A stretch of DNA of 64,000 bases from Bacteroidota bacterium (lineage in GTDB: Bacteria > Bacteroidota > Bacteroidia > Chitinophagales > Chitinophagaceae): NCBI GenBank assembly GCA_026391195.1, contig JAPLEI010000100.1:1-64000 (forward strand), in the 5' to 3' direction. The translations under genes were made by a program, and so were the position numbers. The notes beneath the pieces were generated by a model that worked only from the letters and a program-made list of their open reading frames with translations, was not told where the DNA came from and ran no database searches. This document shows positions 1 through 8,476 of the stretch, piece by piece. How positions within the stretch are numbered: the first letter of the stretch is position 1; each line of letters begins with the position of its first letter.

Positions 1-152
1 TGACAATCATAACAGATTCAAGATAATTTTTCGTTTGATAGTATAGCAGAGAATACGGATAGAAAATTGAATACCATTGCAAATAATAAAATATCATCAA
101 TATTGATTCACAAAATAGAATATCTCAAAAGTAGTATTTTTGTATCCGCATT

Positions 153-1241
153 ATGAGAACATTAATTCTACCGTATCTAATTATTTTATTGTCACTATCC
201 GGCTACGGTCAATCAAAACCGCAAACTGATTCCTACCATCAAACCCCTAAAACCCCTACAACTTTTTCTAAGCTCAAGAAAACACAAGGCTCAACTGAAG
301 CAGACAATATTTATTGTATGATAGAAGATAAGCTGGGAAATATCTGGTTGGGAACTACTGGAGAGGGAGTATATAAATATAATGGCAGTTTATTTACCCA
401 AATTACCAAATCCGAAGGGCTAAACAGCAATACGGTATATTCCCTATTAGAGGATTCGGAAGGTACTATTTGGATTGGAACTAAAGATGGGCTCTGCAGG
501 TATAAAAAGGGAAGGGTTGAAAAAATCTCAGGTATTGGAAATACGTTCTCACTAAACACAAATTATAATTATTATACCACTCAATCAAGCAAGAAAACCA
601 TATGGAGCATGTTACAAGACAAGAGTGGTAAAATTTGGTTTGGAACCGGAGATGGTGTTTATTATTATAATGGAAAATCATTTACTAGATTTTTAGAAAA
701 CGATGCAGTAATTAATAAGGAAAATCTGAAGCTGACTTTAATTGACAATATGTTGCAAGACAAAATTGGCAATATCTGGTTTGCTTCCGGGCTACCTCCT
801 GGAGAAGAAGGTGTATGCTTATATGATGGCAAGTCCATCAAGAGCTTTAAACCAAATGGAGACAAATGGATACGTTATATAAGAGAAGATAAAAATGGTA
901 ACCTGTGGTTTGGCGGACGCAATCATGGAAATTTTATTTATGATGGAAATTCGTTTAGAATTTTTACAGAAAAAGTGAAAATCGGGAATCCAGTTTTGGT
1001 TGACAAATCAGGAAATATTTGGTTTAATGGTGAAGAAAAAGAGGGATCCATGGAAAGCGAACAAGGTATTTGGCGGTATGATGGGAAATTATTTAAAAAT
1101 TTTAACTTGAATAACGGAATGAGTAAATACTTTGTTTGGAGTATGCTAGAAGACAAAAAAGGGAATATCTGGATTGGCTCGAGAAATACAGAATTATATA
1201 AATTTGATGGGGGAAACTTTGTAAAATATTTTATGCCATAA
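153..1241 (+). CDS. Secreted two-component-regulator-type beta-propeller (reg_prop repeats), stand-alone
   Basis: Signal peptide-like N-terminus (MRTLILPYLIILLSLSGYGQS); about seven repeats of the form GNIWxGT..GVYxYNG. Confidence 0.8.
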   Translation: MRTLILPYLIILLSLSGYGQSKPQTDSYHQTPKTPTTFSKLKKTQGSTEADNIYCMIEDKLGNIWLGTTGEGVYKYNGSLFTQITKSEGLNSNTVYSLLEDSEGTIWIGTKDGLCRYKKGRVEKISGIGNTFSLNTNYNYYTTQSSKKTIWSMLQDKSGKIWFGTGDGVYYYNGKSFTRFLENDAVINKENLKLTLIDNMLQDKIGNIWFASGLPPGEEGVCLYDGKSIKSFKPNGDKWIRYIREDKNGNLWFGGRNHGNFIYDGNSFRIFTEKVKIGNPVLVDKSGNIWFNGEEKEGSMESEQGIWRYDGKLFKNFNLNNGMSKYFVWSMLEDKKGNIWIGSRNTELYKFDGGNFVKYFMP

Positions 1242-1409
1242 TATTTTTCGTCAAATTTAGAAATCTTTCAAAGAGTCTGAATTTACAATCAGGTATTAAA
1301 TAGCGAGATTGGCAATAGAAAAACAACTGCCAAGTATTACACACATTTTCTTTTTAATAAACAGGAAATGAAAGTCGCTTGTTATTGAAAAATAAAGAAA
1401 TATAAGATA

Positions 1410-2699
1410 TTATCGTATTGTTTTAACAACAACCGAATCTTTGTGCAATCGCAGTTTTAACCAATTGGTAACTTTCAAAAGATTGATTGATTTGCTCTGT
1501 GAATGCTTGTTCTCTAAAAAAACGGTAACAACTTTATTAGGTTGGTCTTTAGTAAAGCCAGTATCATTAAAAATATATGCTGTATCAATATTTGAATCTA
1601 TGAATTTTAACTCTTTATAGAAATCTTCTGGATAGTCTTTTTTTCGACTGAGGCTATCCAACATATTGATTAAAATAATATTAGTTTTTTCTAAAAGAAT
1701 ATCTTCATTAAAATTATCGGCAATTCCCTTTTTGTCAAATGTTGCACCCTGGTTTATTTCAACAGTTGCGTTACTTAAATTATACATATCTTTCTTAAGA
1801 ACCAAACTTCTTAAGTATATAGAATCTACTTTTGCTCCCGCCAAAAATATTTCGACTTTATACTGCGAAGGAGTGATTACTTTTTTAACTACTAAAGTAT
1901 TGTTGAAATTGAATTCAGCATTAATATACTTATTTGAATTTCTATTAAAATTATTTTCACTAACCAGACCATACCCCAAATATATACTCGGGATAATGGT
2001 AATTATTGAAACCCAAAATATAATTCTGTTGGCTTTTATAGCATTACCGCTTATGTTTTTTTCTTCCCTTGGATAATGGATGAACTTCAAATACAAATAA
2101 GCAGACAAGATAATAAATACAGTATTAATAAAATATAAATATAAAGCACCCAACAAATAGGGTATTTGAAAAGTTGCAATTCCATAACCAGCAGTGCAAA
2201 GTGGCGGCATTAATGCGGTTGAAATAGCAACTCCTGGTAAAATATTTCCTTTGAACTTACTCGTTATTGCAGTTATTCCAGCAAATCCACCAAACAAAGC
2301 AATTAAAACATCATAAATATTTGGTGCGGTTCGAGCTAACAACTCGGCATGCGCATCACCAATTGGACTTATAAGAAAATATAAGGTGGATGTAAATAAA
2401 CTAGTTATTGTTGCGAAAAAATAATTTTTTAGTGCGCGTTTAATTAAAACTACATTATAGGTTGCCGCTCCAAAGCCAACCCCAATTATAGGACCCATTA
2501 ATGGCGAAATCAACATTGCGCCTATAACTACGGCGGTTGAATTTATATTCAATCCTAAGGAAGCTATAAAAATGGCAAAAACAAGTACGAGTAAGTTGGT
2601 GCCTCTAAATGTGATTCCTTGATTAATAGTTTCGCTAATATTTTTATGCGAATCTAAATCGTTAGATACTGAAAAGTAATTTCTAATTCTGCTAATCAT
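1410..2699 (-). CDS. DUF389-family (TIGR00341-like) integral membrane protein
   Basis: Multi-TM protein with SLGLNINSTAVVIGAMLISPLMGPIIGVG typical of DUF389. Confidence 0.85.
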   Translation of the reverse strand: MISRIRNYFSVSNDLDSHKNISETINQGITFRGTNLLVLVFAIFIASLGLNINSTAVVIGAMLISPLMGPIIGVGFGAATYNVVLIKRALKNYFFATITSLFTSTLYFLISPIGDAHAELLARTAPNIYDVLIALFGGFAGITAITSKFKGNILPGVAISTALMPPLCTAGYGIATFQIPYLLGALYLYFINTVFIILSAYLYLKFIHYPREEKNISGNAIKANRIIFWVSIITIIPSIYLGYGLVSENNFNRNSNKYINAEFNFNNTLVVKKVITPSQYKVEIFLAGAKVDSIYLRSLVLKKDMYNLSNATVEINQGATFDKKGIADNFNEDILLEKTNIILINMLDSLSRKKDYPEDFYKELKFIDSNIDTAYIFNDTGFTKDQPNKVVTVFLENKHSQSKSINLLKVTNWLKLRLHKDSVVVKTIR

Positions 2700-2714
2700 T
2701 AGATACCAGGTGAA

Positions 2715-2921
2715 CTATTTTGATACAGAAACATAGAGTATATATAAAATTCCAATCATAATCACATAAGCAATCGGGTTGGCAAAGTTTACAGTCCAAC
2801 CTAAAAAGCCTAACCGTTTTGGTACAAAAATTCGCTTATCTTCTTTGTTAAAATACAAAATTCCAAGTTTCCAGTTACTTGAATCAGCATGCCATTTATC
2901 CTTATTTTCTTGACTAGTCAT
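2715..2921 (-). CDS. Small membrane protein, DUF5808-like
   Basis: 68 aa, WKLGILYFNKEDKRIFVPKR.GLGWTVNFANP followed by one TM helix; 15 bp upstream of the DUF389 gene. Confidence 0.6.
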   Translation of the reverse strand: MTSQENKDKWHADSSNWKLGILYFNKEDKRIFVPKRLGFLGWTVNFANPIAYVIMIGILYILYVSVSK

Positions 2922-2994
2922 TTCACCTCATTTTTTTGATTAATAAACTATTGTAACCGCCTTCTTTAATTGTTTATCTAACCATTTGTTCCCC

Positions 2995-3402
2995 TCATTG
3001 CTCTACATAACGCTTAAAGTTATCTAAAATCATTTGCCAGCCTGCTTGTTGCATCTCAACCGGATTTTCCTTTTCAGGTTCAAACTTTTCGGTTATGATA
3101 GTAGTAGCATCAGTCATTTCAAATGTTACCAGCATGCTGCGACCGTCGCCTAATAGGATTTCGATATTCTTTTCCTTTTCAATTTTTTGATAGGTGCCCC
3201 AAAAATCAAAACTCATTGAATTATCTCTAGCCGCCATAGTATAATGAAATTCCCCGCCCACTTCTAATTGGTTGGTGGCGGAAGGACAATGCCATTCAGG
3301 CATGGCAAAATTCCAATTAATAACATGTTGCGGATTTGTAAAGTATTCCCACACTTTTTGTAAGGGTGCGTGAATGTTAGATTGTACGGTAATTAGTTGC
3401 AT
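2995..3402 (-). CDS. SRPBCC / AHSA1-like domain protein
   Basis: START-like N-term 'SNIHAPLQKVWEYFTNPQHVINWNFA' and C-term 'QQAGWQMILDNFKRYVE'. Confidence 0.85.
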   Translation of the reverse strand: MQLITVQSNIHAPLQKVWEYFTNPQHVINWNFAMPEWHCPSATNQLEVGGEFHYTMAARDNSMSFDFWGTYQKIEKEKNIEILLGDGRSMLVTFEMTDATTIITEKFEPEKENPVEMQQAGWQMILDNFKRYVEQ

Positions 3403-3569
3403 GGCTTAAAAACTATATAACAAACATAAACAATTACTTGGATTGAATTAGTACGCCAATTAAATCACCATTCTAATTTTAGGGATACTTATTAAATGGT
3501 AGAAATTACGCATGGTCGATTTTTATTACTATCCAATGAACAGTAGCTGATTTGATTAGTCTATAGAGC

Positions 3570-4490
3570 TCAATTATTTCCTAATAAAAACAACAGCGGT
3601 ATATATAGTCTTTTATTCCAGGCCAGTTCGCTGTGATTTTCTCCGGGGAAATACCGAGTAATCCAGTTCTTTTCCGAAAAACCTTTGGCCTTCATTACCG
3701 CATCTACTTTACTTTGTAGCGGCGGATATAATGCATCTAACCCCTGATCTCCATAATCGAAATAAAGGCGGTGACTAGCCGGATCGGGTAAATGATTACG
3801 CATATATCTAACGAATGCCTCGGGTACGGGATTATTTTCTACACGAAAAGTGCCCGGCCAATGGGTACTAAAGCAGGCTGCCCCGCCAAATACTTTTGGA
3901 TATTCGCAGATGGCATATAATGAGATCAGTCCGCCCATACTGCTGCCCGCAATAAATGTATGGGCTCTATCAGTATAGGTAGAATAGGTGCTATCGATAT
4001 AAGGCTTTAGTTCCTCTACTAGAAATTGCAGATACTTATCAGATATTGGTGTAAAGCCTTCTTTGGTTCGACCAGCTTTTTGTAATTCTGCAGAAATCGA
4101 ATCTTTTTCAGCAGGAAGTAAACTGTCAAAGGGCTTTTGTGGAAAGTACTCTGCATGACGGCTTTGTTGGCCGTTCCAGATTCCTACCACCAGTACATCC
4201 TGAATAGCTTGTGTATCTATTAATTTAGTGAGCACATCATCTACATCCCAGCTTTGATGGTTCCAAGTAGTATTGGAATCATAGAGATTTTGCCCATCAT
4301 GCATATATAATACCGCATACTTCCTATTTGGATTATAGTTGGCCGGTAGCCAAATATCTATATTTCGGGCGGCAACATATTTAGAAGGAAAATTCTCTGC
4401 CCGCTGAATAGTTCCGGAAGCGGGAACGGGTAACTGTGCAAGGGCAAAGTGGCTAAGTAATACACCGCAGCAAATCAATATCTTTTTCAT
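3570..4490 (-). CDS. Secreted alpha/beta hydrolase (esterase D / IroE-like)
   Basis: Signal peptide; 'YAVLYMHDGQNLYD', nucleophile elbow GSSMGG, C-terminal ENHSE. Confidence 0.85.
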   Translation of the reverse strand: MKKILICCGVLLSHFALAQLPVPASGTIQRAENFPSKYVAARNIDIWLPANYNPNRKYAVLYMHDGQNLYDSNTTWNHQSWDVDDVLTKLIDTQAIQDVLVVGIWNGQQSRHAEYFPQKPFDSLLPAEKDSISAELQKAGRTKEGFTPISDKYLQFLVEELKPYIDSTYSTYTDRAHTFIAGSSMGGLISLYAICEYPKVFGGAACFSTHWPGTFRVENNPVPEAFVRYMRNHLPDPASHRLYFDYGDQGLDALYPPLQSKVDAVMKAKGFSEKNWITRYFPGENHSELAWNKRLYIPLLFLLGNN

Positions 4491-4625
4491 TACAATTTGT
4501 GTTATTAGCTCGGGAAATTTAGTTTACTCAAATTTACTGCTTCTAACTTCAGTCTGCGACCTTTTCATCTGAATTTTACTTTGTACATACTGTTCTCCTT
4601 TTAACAGCAACCGTGCTAAATTCAT

Positions 4626-5507
4626 TTGTACTTTTACAGAATAGAAGTACACTATACTACAAAAATGAATGAGATTCATTCCACCGCCGCTTTCAGAAGT
4701 TTTAGCACTACCCTGCCGGATTTGCCCTATACCATGCCGGTATTATTTATTGGCCACGGCTCACCCATGAATGGAATTGAAAACAATACATTCAGCAACC
4801 GCTGGACTACCCTGGCCCAAGAAATACCTACCCCTACAGCTGTGTTGGTGATATCTGCCCATTGGTTTACCCGGGGAACCATGATAACTGCTATGGACTT
4901 CCCAAAAACCATTCACGATTTTGGTGGATTCCCGGATGCATTATACCAAGTGCAATACCCGGCTCCAGGGAATCCTACACTGGCTAAAGAAACTGCTGCC
5001 CAGATTTCATCAGCAGAAGTTGTACTTGATCATGATTGGGGTTTAGACCATGGCACCTGGGCCATTGTAAGGCATATGTATCCGAAAGCCAATATTCCTG
5101 TACTACAGCTAAGTATGGATTATACAAAAACCGCGAGATTTCATTATGAGTTAGGTAAGGAACTATTGCATTTGCGCAAAAAGGGCGTATTAATAATAGG
5201 GAGTGGCAATATGGTTCATAATCTGCGGATGGTGGCCTGGGATAAACTGAATGGGCCTGCGTATGGCTTCGACTGGGCCATAGAAATAAATCAGGTTTTA
5301 AAAGACCGAATCTTACAGCAGGATCATGCTTCTCTGATTCAATATGAAAAACTGGGGAGGGAAGCGATGCTCGCTATTCCTACTCCGGAACATTATTTAC
5401 CGCTCCTGTATATATTGGGGTTGCAGGGGAAAGAGGAGGGGGTTAGTTTCTTTAATGATCTGCCGGTGGGGGGATCATTAACGATGACTTCAGTAAAAAT
5501 TGGATGA
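4626..5507 (+). CDS. ygiD: 4,5-DOPA dioxygenase extradiol-like protein (class III extradiol dioxygenase); start may be the internal ATG at 4664
   Basis: MPVLFIGHGSPMN..., VLVISAHW, DHGTWAIVRHMYP, GSGNMVHNL. Confidence 0.85.
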   Translation: MYFYRIEVHYTTKMNEIHSTAAFRSFSTTLPDLPYTMPVLFIGHGSPMNGIENNTFSNRWTTLAQEIPTPTAVLVISAHWFTRGTMITAMDFPKTIHDFGGFPDALYQVQYPAPGNPTLAKETAAQISSAEVVLDHDWGLDHGTWAIVRHMYPKANIPVLQLSMDYTKTARFHYELGKELLHLRKKGVLIIGSGNMVHNLRMVAWDKLNGPAYGFDWAIEINQVLKDRILQQDHASLIQYEKLGREAMLAIPTPEHYLPLLYILGLQGKEEGVSFFNDLPVGGSLTMTSVKIG

Positions 5508-5538
5508 AAAATCGCATGTTAAAAGAAAATTAAATTGG

Positions 5539-5585
5539 CTTTTGGAAAGTTCAGAACTTTCCAAAAGTTCTGAACTTTCCAAAAG
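5539..5585. terminator. Convergent-gene hairpin built from three copies of a 14-nt motif
   Basis: CTTTTGGAAAGTTC-A-GAACTTTCCAAAAG-TTCT-GAACTTTCCAAAAG between convergent genes; outer 21-bp perfect inverted repeat with 5-nt loop. Confidence 0.6.
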
Positions 5586-5594
5586 GTATATTTT

Positions 5595-6257
5595 CTAATC
5601 CTCCTTTTTTAGCTGATTAACATCCGCTAAAACACGCTGCATATCCTCCTCCCGCGTAGCATTATACACCCCCCGAATATGCCGCTCACGATCCACCAAA
5701 AATAACTTATCCGAATGCAAAAAAGTACTGGTATCCCCTTGCGTATTATCATCCGCAAAAAACGAACTTCTACCTAATCGGTATATAGCAGCTTTATCAC
5801 CAGTTAGTAAATGCCAGATTTCCGGATGAATACCATATTTTTTTTCATATTGCTTTAATACAGGCACCGAATCTACCATTGGCATCACGCTAAAAGAAAG
5901 TAGGGTAACCCCTTTCAATCGAAGTAAACTGTCTTGAATAGAAAGCAAGCGGTTCGTCATTTTAGGACAAATACCCGGACAACTAGTAAAGAAAAAATTA
6001 ACCAGATATATTCCCTTCCGAAGAGAATCGGAGCAGATGGTATTGCCAGACTGATCTACAAAACTGAATGAAGCAACCTGGTGGGTAGGCTGAATATTCC
6101 ATTGAGGGGAGAGGTCTTTCGTAATAAAAAACGGCAACTTCTTTTCAGTAACATCTAACAAACCACATCCATTTAGCGCCAAAAAAAACCAGGCGAATAA
6201 TCCAAGCTTACCGGATAACCGGCATACAATCCTGGGATGATTTAGCACCATACACAC
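5595..6257 (-). CDS. SCO1/SenC/PrrC-like copper chaperone lipoprotein
   Basis: Lipobox LNGC; thioredoxin-like 'FFTSCPGICPKMTNRL' (CxxxC) and downstream His. Confidence 0.85.
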   Translation of the reverse strand: MCMVLNHPRIVCRLSGKLGLFAWFFLALNGCGLLDVTEKKLPFFITKDLSPQWNIQPTHQVASFSFVDQSGNTICSDSLRKGIYLVNFFFTSCPGICPKMTNRLLSIQDSLLRLKGVTLLSFSVMPMVDSVPVLKQYEKKYGIHPEIWHLLTGDKAAIYRLGRSSFFADDNTQGDTSTFLHSDKLFLVDRERHIRGVYNATREEDMQRVLADVNQLKKED

Positions 6258-6768
6258 TATTATTTTTTACTGCATAATTAGAAATCAGCCGACCGGTGGA
6301 ATCCCATATTTTTTGAGGTCCTTCTTCTTTCCCCATCCAATAATATTTTTCTCCTTGTACCTTTCCATTCGGAAAATAAACTAGTTGCTTCCCCTGATAC
6401 TTTCCCCGTTGAAAGCTAAACAAATAGCGCAAATTCCCATTCGGCCACCAGTGCTGATAAATACCTTGCTTTTGTCCATCCACATACATACACTCTAATA
6501 ATTTCTCCCCCGAGTTATAAAATCCTATTGCTTTGCCATTTTCTTTTCCCTGTATGATGGGAAGCTGATACACAATTTTGCCATTTTTTTCGGCCTCTAC
6601 CATGTACCCATTAAATGGCTTCCCCTTGTATTGCCATCCTCGATCTGTTTTTACTAAGCTCGGATTAACATTATAGATAAAAACAGCAGGCGGCTTATTT
6701 CCAGATTCATTATTACACGTGTAACAAAGCATCATTACTCCCAAAAAAATGAACGCAGCTATTTTCAC
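6208..6768 (-). CDS. MORN-repeat / YwqK-like lipoprotein
   Basis: Repeats such as 'GKPFNGYMVEAEKNGKIVYQ' and 'GQKQGIYQHWWPNGNLRY.FSFQRGKYQGKQLVYFPNGKVQ'; lipobox-like MLCYTC. Confidence 0.75.
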   Translation of the reverse strand: MKIAAFIFLGVMMLCYTCNNESGNKPPAVFIYNVNPSLVKTDRGWQYKGKPFNGYMVEAEKNGKIVYQLPIIQGKENGKAIGFYNSGEKLLECMYVDGQKQGIYQHWWPNGNLRYLFSFQRGKYQGKQLVYFPNGKVQGEKYYWMGKEEGPQKIWDSTGRLISNYAVKNNSVYGAKSSQDCMPVIR

Positions 6769-6774
6769 CTGAAT

Positions 6775-8271
6775 TTATTTTACCAAAAACTGTCCCATCA
6801 TGCCGCCATCTTCATGGTTTGAAAAATGACAATGGTACATATAAGGATTTGTGGGATCTGCAAAATCATCAAACTTGGCAATCACGGTTACCGTTTCGCC
6901 GTATGGAACATAAACCGTATCCTTCCAGCCCGACTCATGCGGGCCCACCACGCCAGAACTACGAGCAACAATTTTAAATTGTACATCATGCACATGAAAG
7001 GAGTGACCGAAAATATTGTTGTTTACAATCGTCCATTTTTCAATAGCGTTCAATGCAACGGTTTGATTGATGGCAGTAAACCCATACGTATTGTTATCAA
7101 AAGTAAAAGCAGATCCTCCTTGGCCTCCGGTAATGTTGATGGTTCTACTATTAGTAACATCTGCATTCGTCCAATACACCTGATTCGCCAACTTAGCAGG
7201 TAAGCTGGTAATGGGACTTGCGGTAGCAGCTCCTACATTGATATGTAAAACCGTAAAATCTTTATTGTTTAACAAACTGCCAAAATCACCCATTGTAGCA
7301 GGCTCTCCACCGGGAAAGCCAAAAGCTTGTCCGGAATTGTAGGCTTTCAGGTCTATACTGCTTCCCATGGCATCATCACCCAGGTTTACCATTATTTCTA
7401 TGCGCTCACCGGGCATCATTTTCACTCTTTTCACCGATACTGGGGCATTCAATAATCCCCCATCATTTGCAATAATGTAGAACGACCGATTGTCGCTCAT
7501 GCCCAAATCATATCCTCTTTCAATTTCAGCATTTAGAATCCGGAACCGTACATATTGCTTGGGCAAAGTAACCTGCGCATTCATTACTCCATTAGAAAGC
7601 AGGTAATCTCCATAAGCCCCATTTATGCTGATGGAATTATCTCCATTAAACCGCCGGCTGCTTAATACAAGGGGTATATCGTCTGTGCCATAGGTTCTTG
7701 GCAAAGCCAGAGCAGATTCTACCGGGTCTTTAATGATAATCAAACCACCCGCCCCTTTAGCCAGCTGCTCATAAGTTTTTAGGTGTAGATGTGGGTGATA
7801 CCAATAAGTACCGGCATTATTTTTAATCACAAAATTGGGCGACCACTTTCCTCCTGCATCAATAATCTGATGGGGGCCCCCATCCATTACGGCAGGTATA
7901 TGAAACCCATGCCAGTGCACTGTGGTGGCATCCGTTAAATTATTAGTAACGTTAATTTTTACATTATCTCCTTGGTTCATTACCAATGTAGGCCCCCAAA
8001 AGCTATTGCCATTATACCCATATGTAGCCGTAGGAGCTCCCGTTTTAAACTGTTTGGTAGCCTTATCAAGCGTTAGATTAAAGGTAGTGCCCGTAATTAC
8101 AGGAGGAATAAAAAGGGCATTATAAGTGGTATTGGTAATGCCGGGATCGGGACTATTGGTTGTTTGGGTAGATTTATTACAAGCAAAAAATAATATTAAA
8201 TATAATATATATGTATACTGAAATTTGATTTTCATGGTTTGCATTTTATGATAAGATGCGAAAAAGATCAA
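6775..8271 (-). CDS. Multicopper oxidase (CueO/CotA/bilirubin-oxidase type), lipoprotein or secreted
   Basis: Copper motifs HWHGFH, WYHPHLH, HSFHVHD and YHCHFSNHEDGGMMGQF. Confidence 0.95.
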   Translation of the reverse strand: MIFFASYHKMQTMKIKFQYTYILYLILFFACNKSTQTTNSPDPGITNTTYNALFIPPVITGTTFNLTLDKATKQFKTGAPTATYGYNGNSFWGPTLVMNQGDNVKINVTNNLTDATTVHWHGFHIPAVMDGGPHQIIDAGGKWSPNFVIKNNAGTYWYHPHLHLKTYEQLAKGAGGLIIIKDPVESALALPRTYGTDDIPLVLSSRRFNGDNSISINGAYGDYLLSNGVMNAQVTLPKQYVRFRILNAEIERGYDLGMSDNRSFYIIANDGGLLNAPVSVKRVKMMPGERIEIMVNLGDDAMGSSIDLKAYNSGQAFGFPGGEPATMGDFGSLLNNKDFTVLHINVGAATASPITSLPAKLANQVYWTNADVTNSRTINITGGQGGSAFTFDNNTYGFTAINQTVALNAIEKWTIVNNNIFGHSFHVHDVQFKIVARSSGVVGPHESGWKDTVYVPYGETVTVIAKFDDFADPTNPYMYHCHFSNHEDGGMMGQFLVK

Positions 8272-8476
8272 GAACCTTCGGATTCGAAGATATGAAATCA
8301 GCTGATGCTGTAAGATGACAAAAAAGTTCGACCCAGGGAATGAAAACTAGCTAATTATTAAAAATCACATAGCAGGATTACAGGAAGATTCAACAGCTAC
8401 TGTATTACAATCAGTTAACTGTGTAACTATCACAAAAGTTAACATTACAGCTGCAAAAAAGATTTCCGCACGAATT

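Noticed and set aside
135-142. TATTTTTG promoter-like element just before the 153 gene
   Set aside because: Only 10 nt before the start codon and no well-spaced -33 TTG; too weak to call.
1666-2076. 136-aa plus-strand ORF opposite DUF389
   Set aside because: Lies wholly antisense to a well-supported membrane protein; no domain signal.
6826-7203. 125-aa plus-strand ORF opposite the multicopper oxidase
   Set aside because: Antisense shadow of a clear CDS; no family features.
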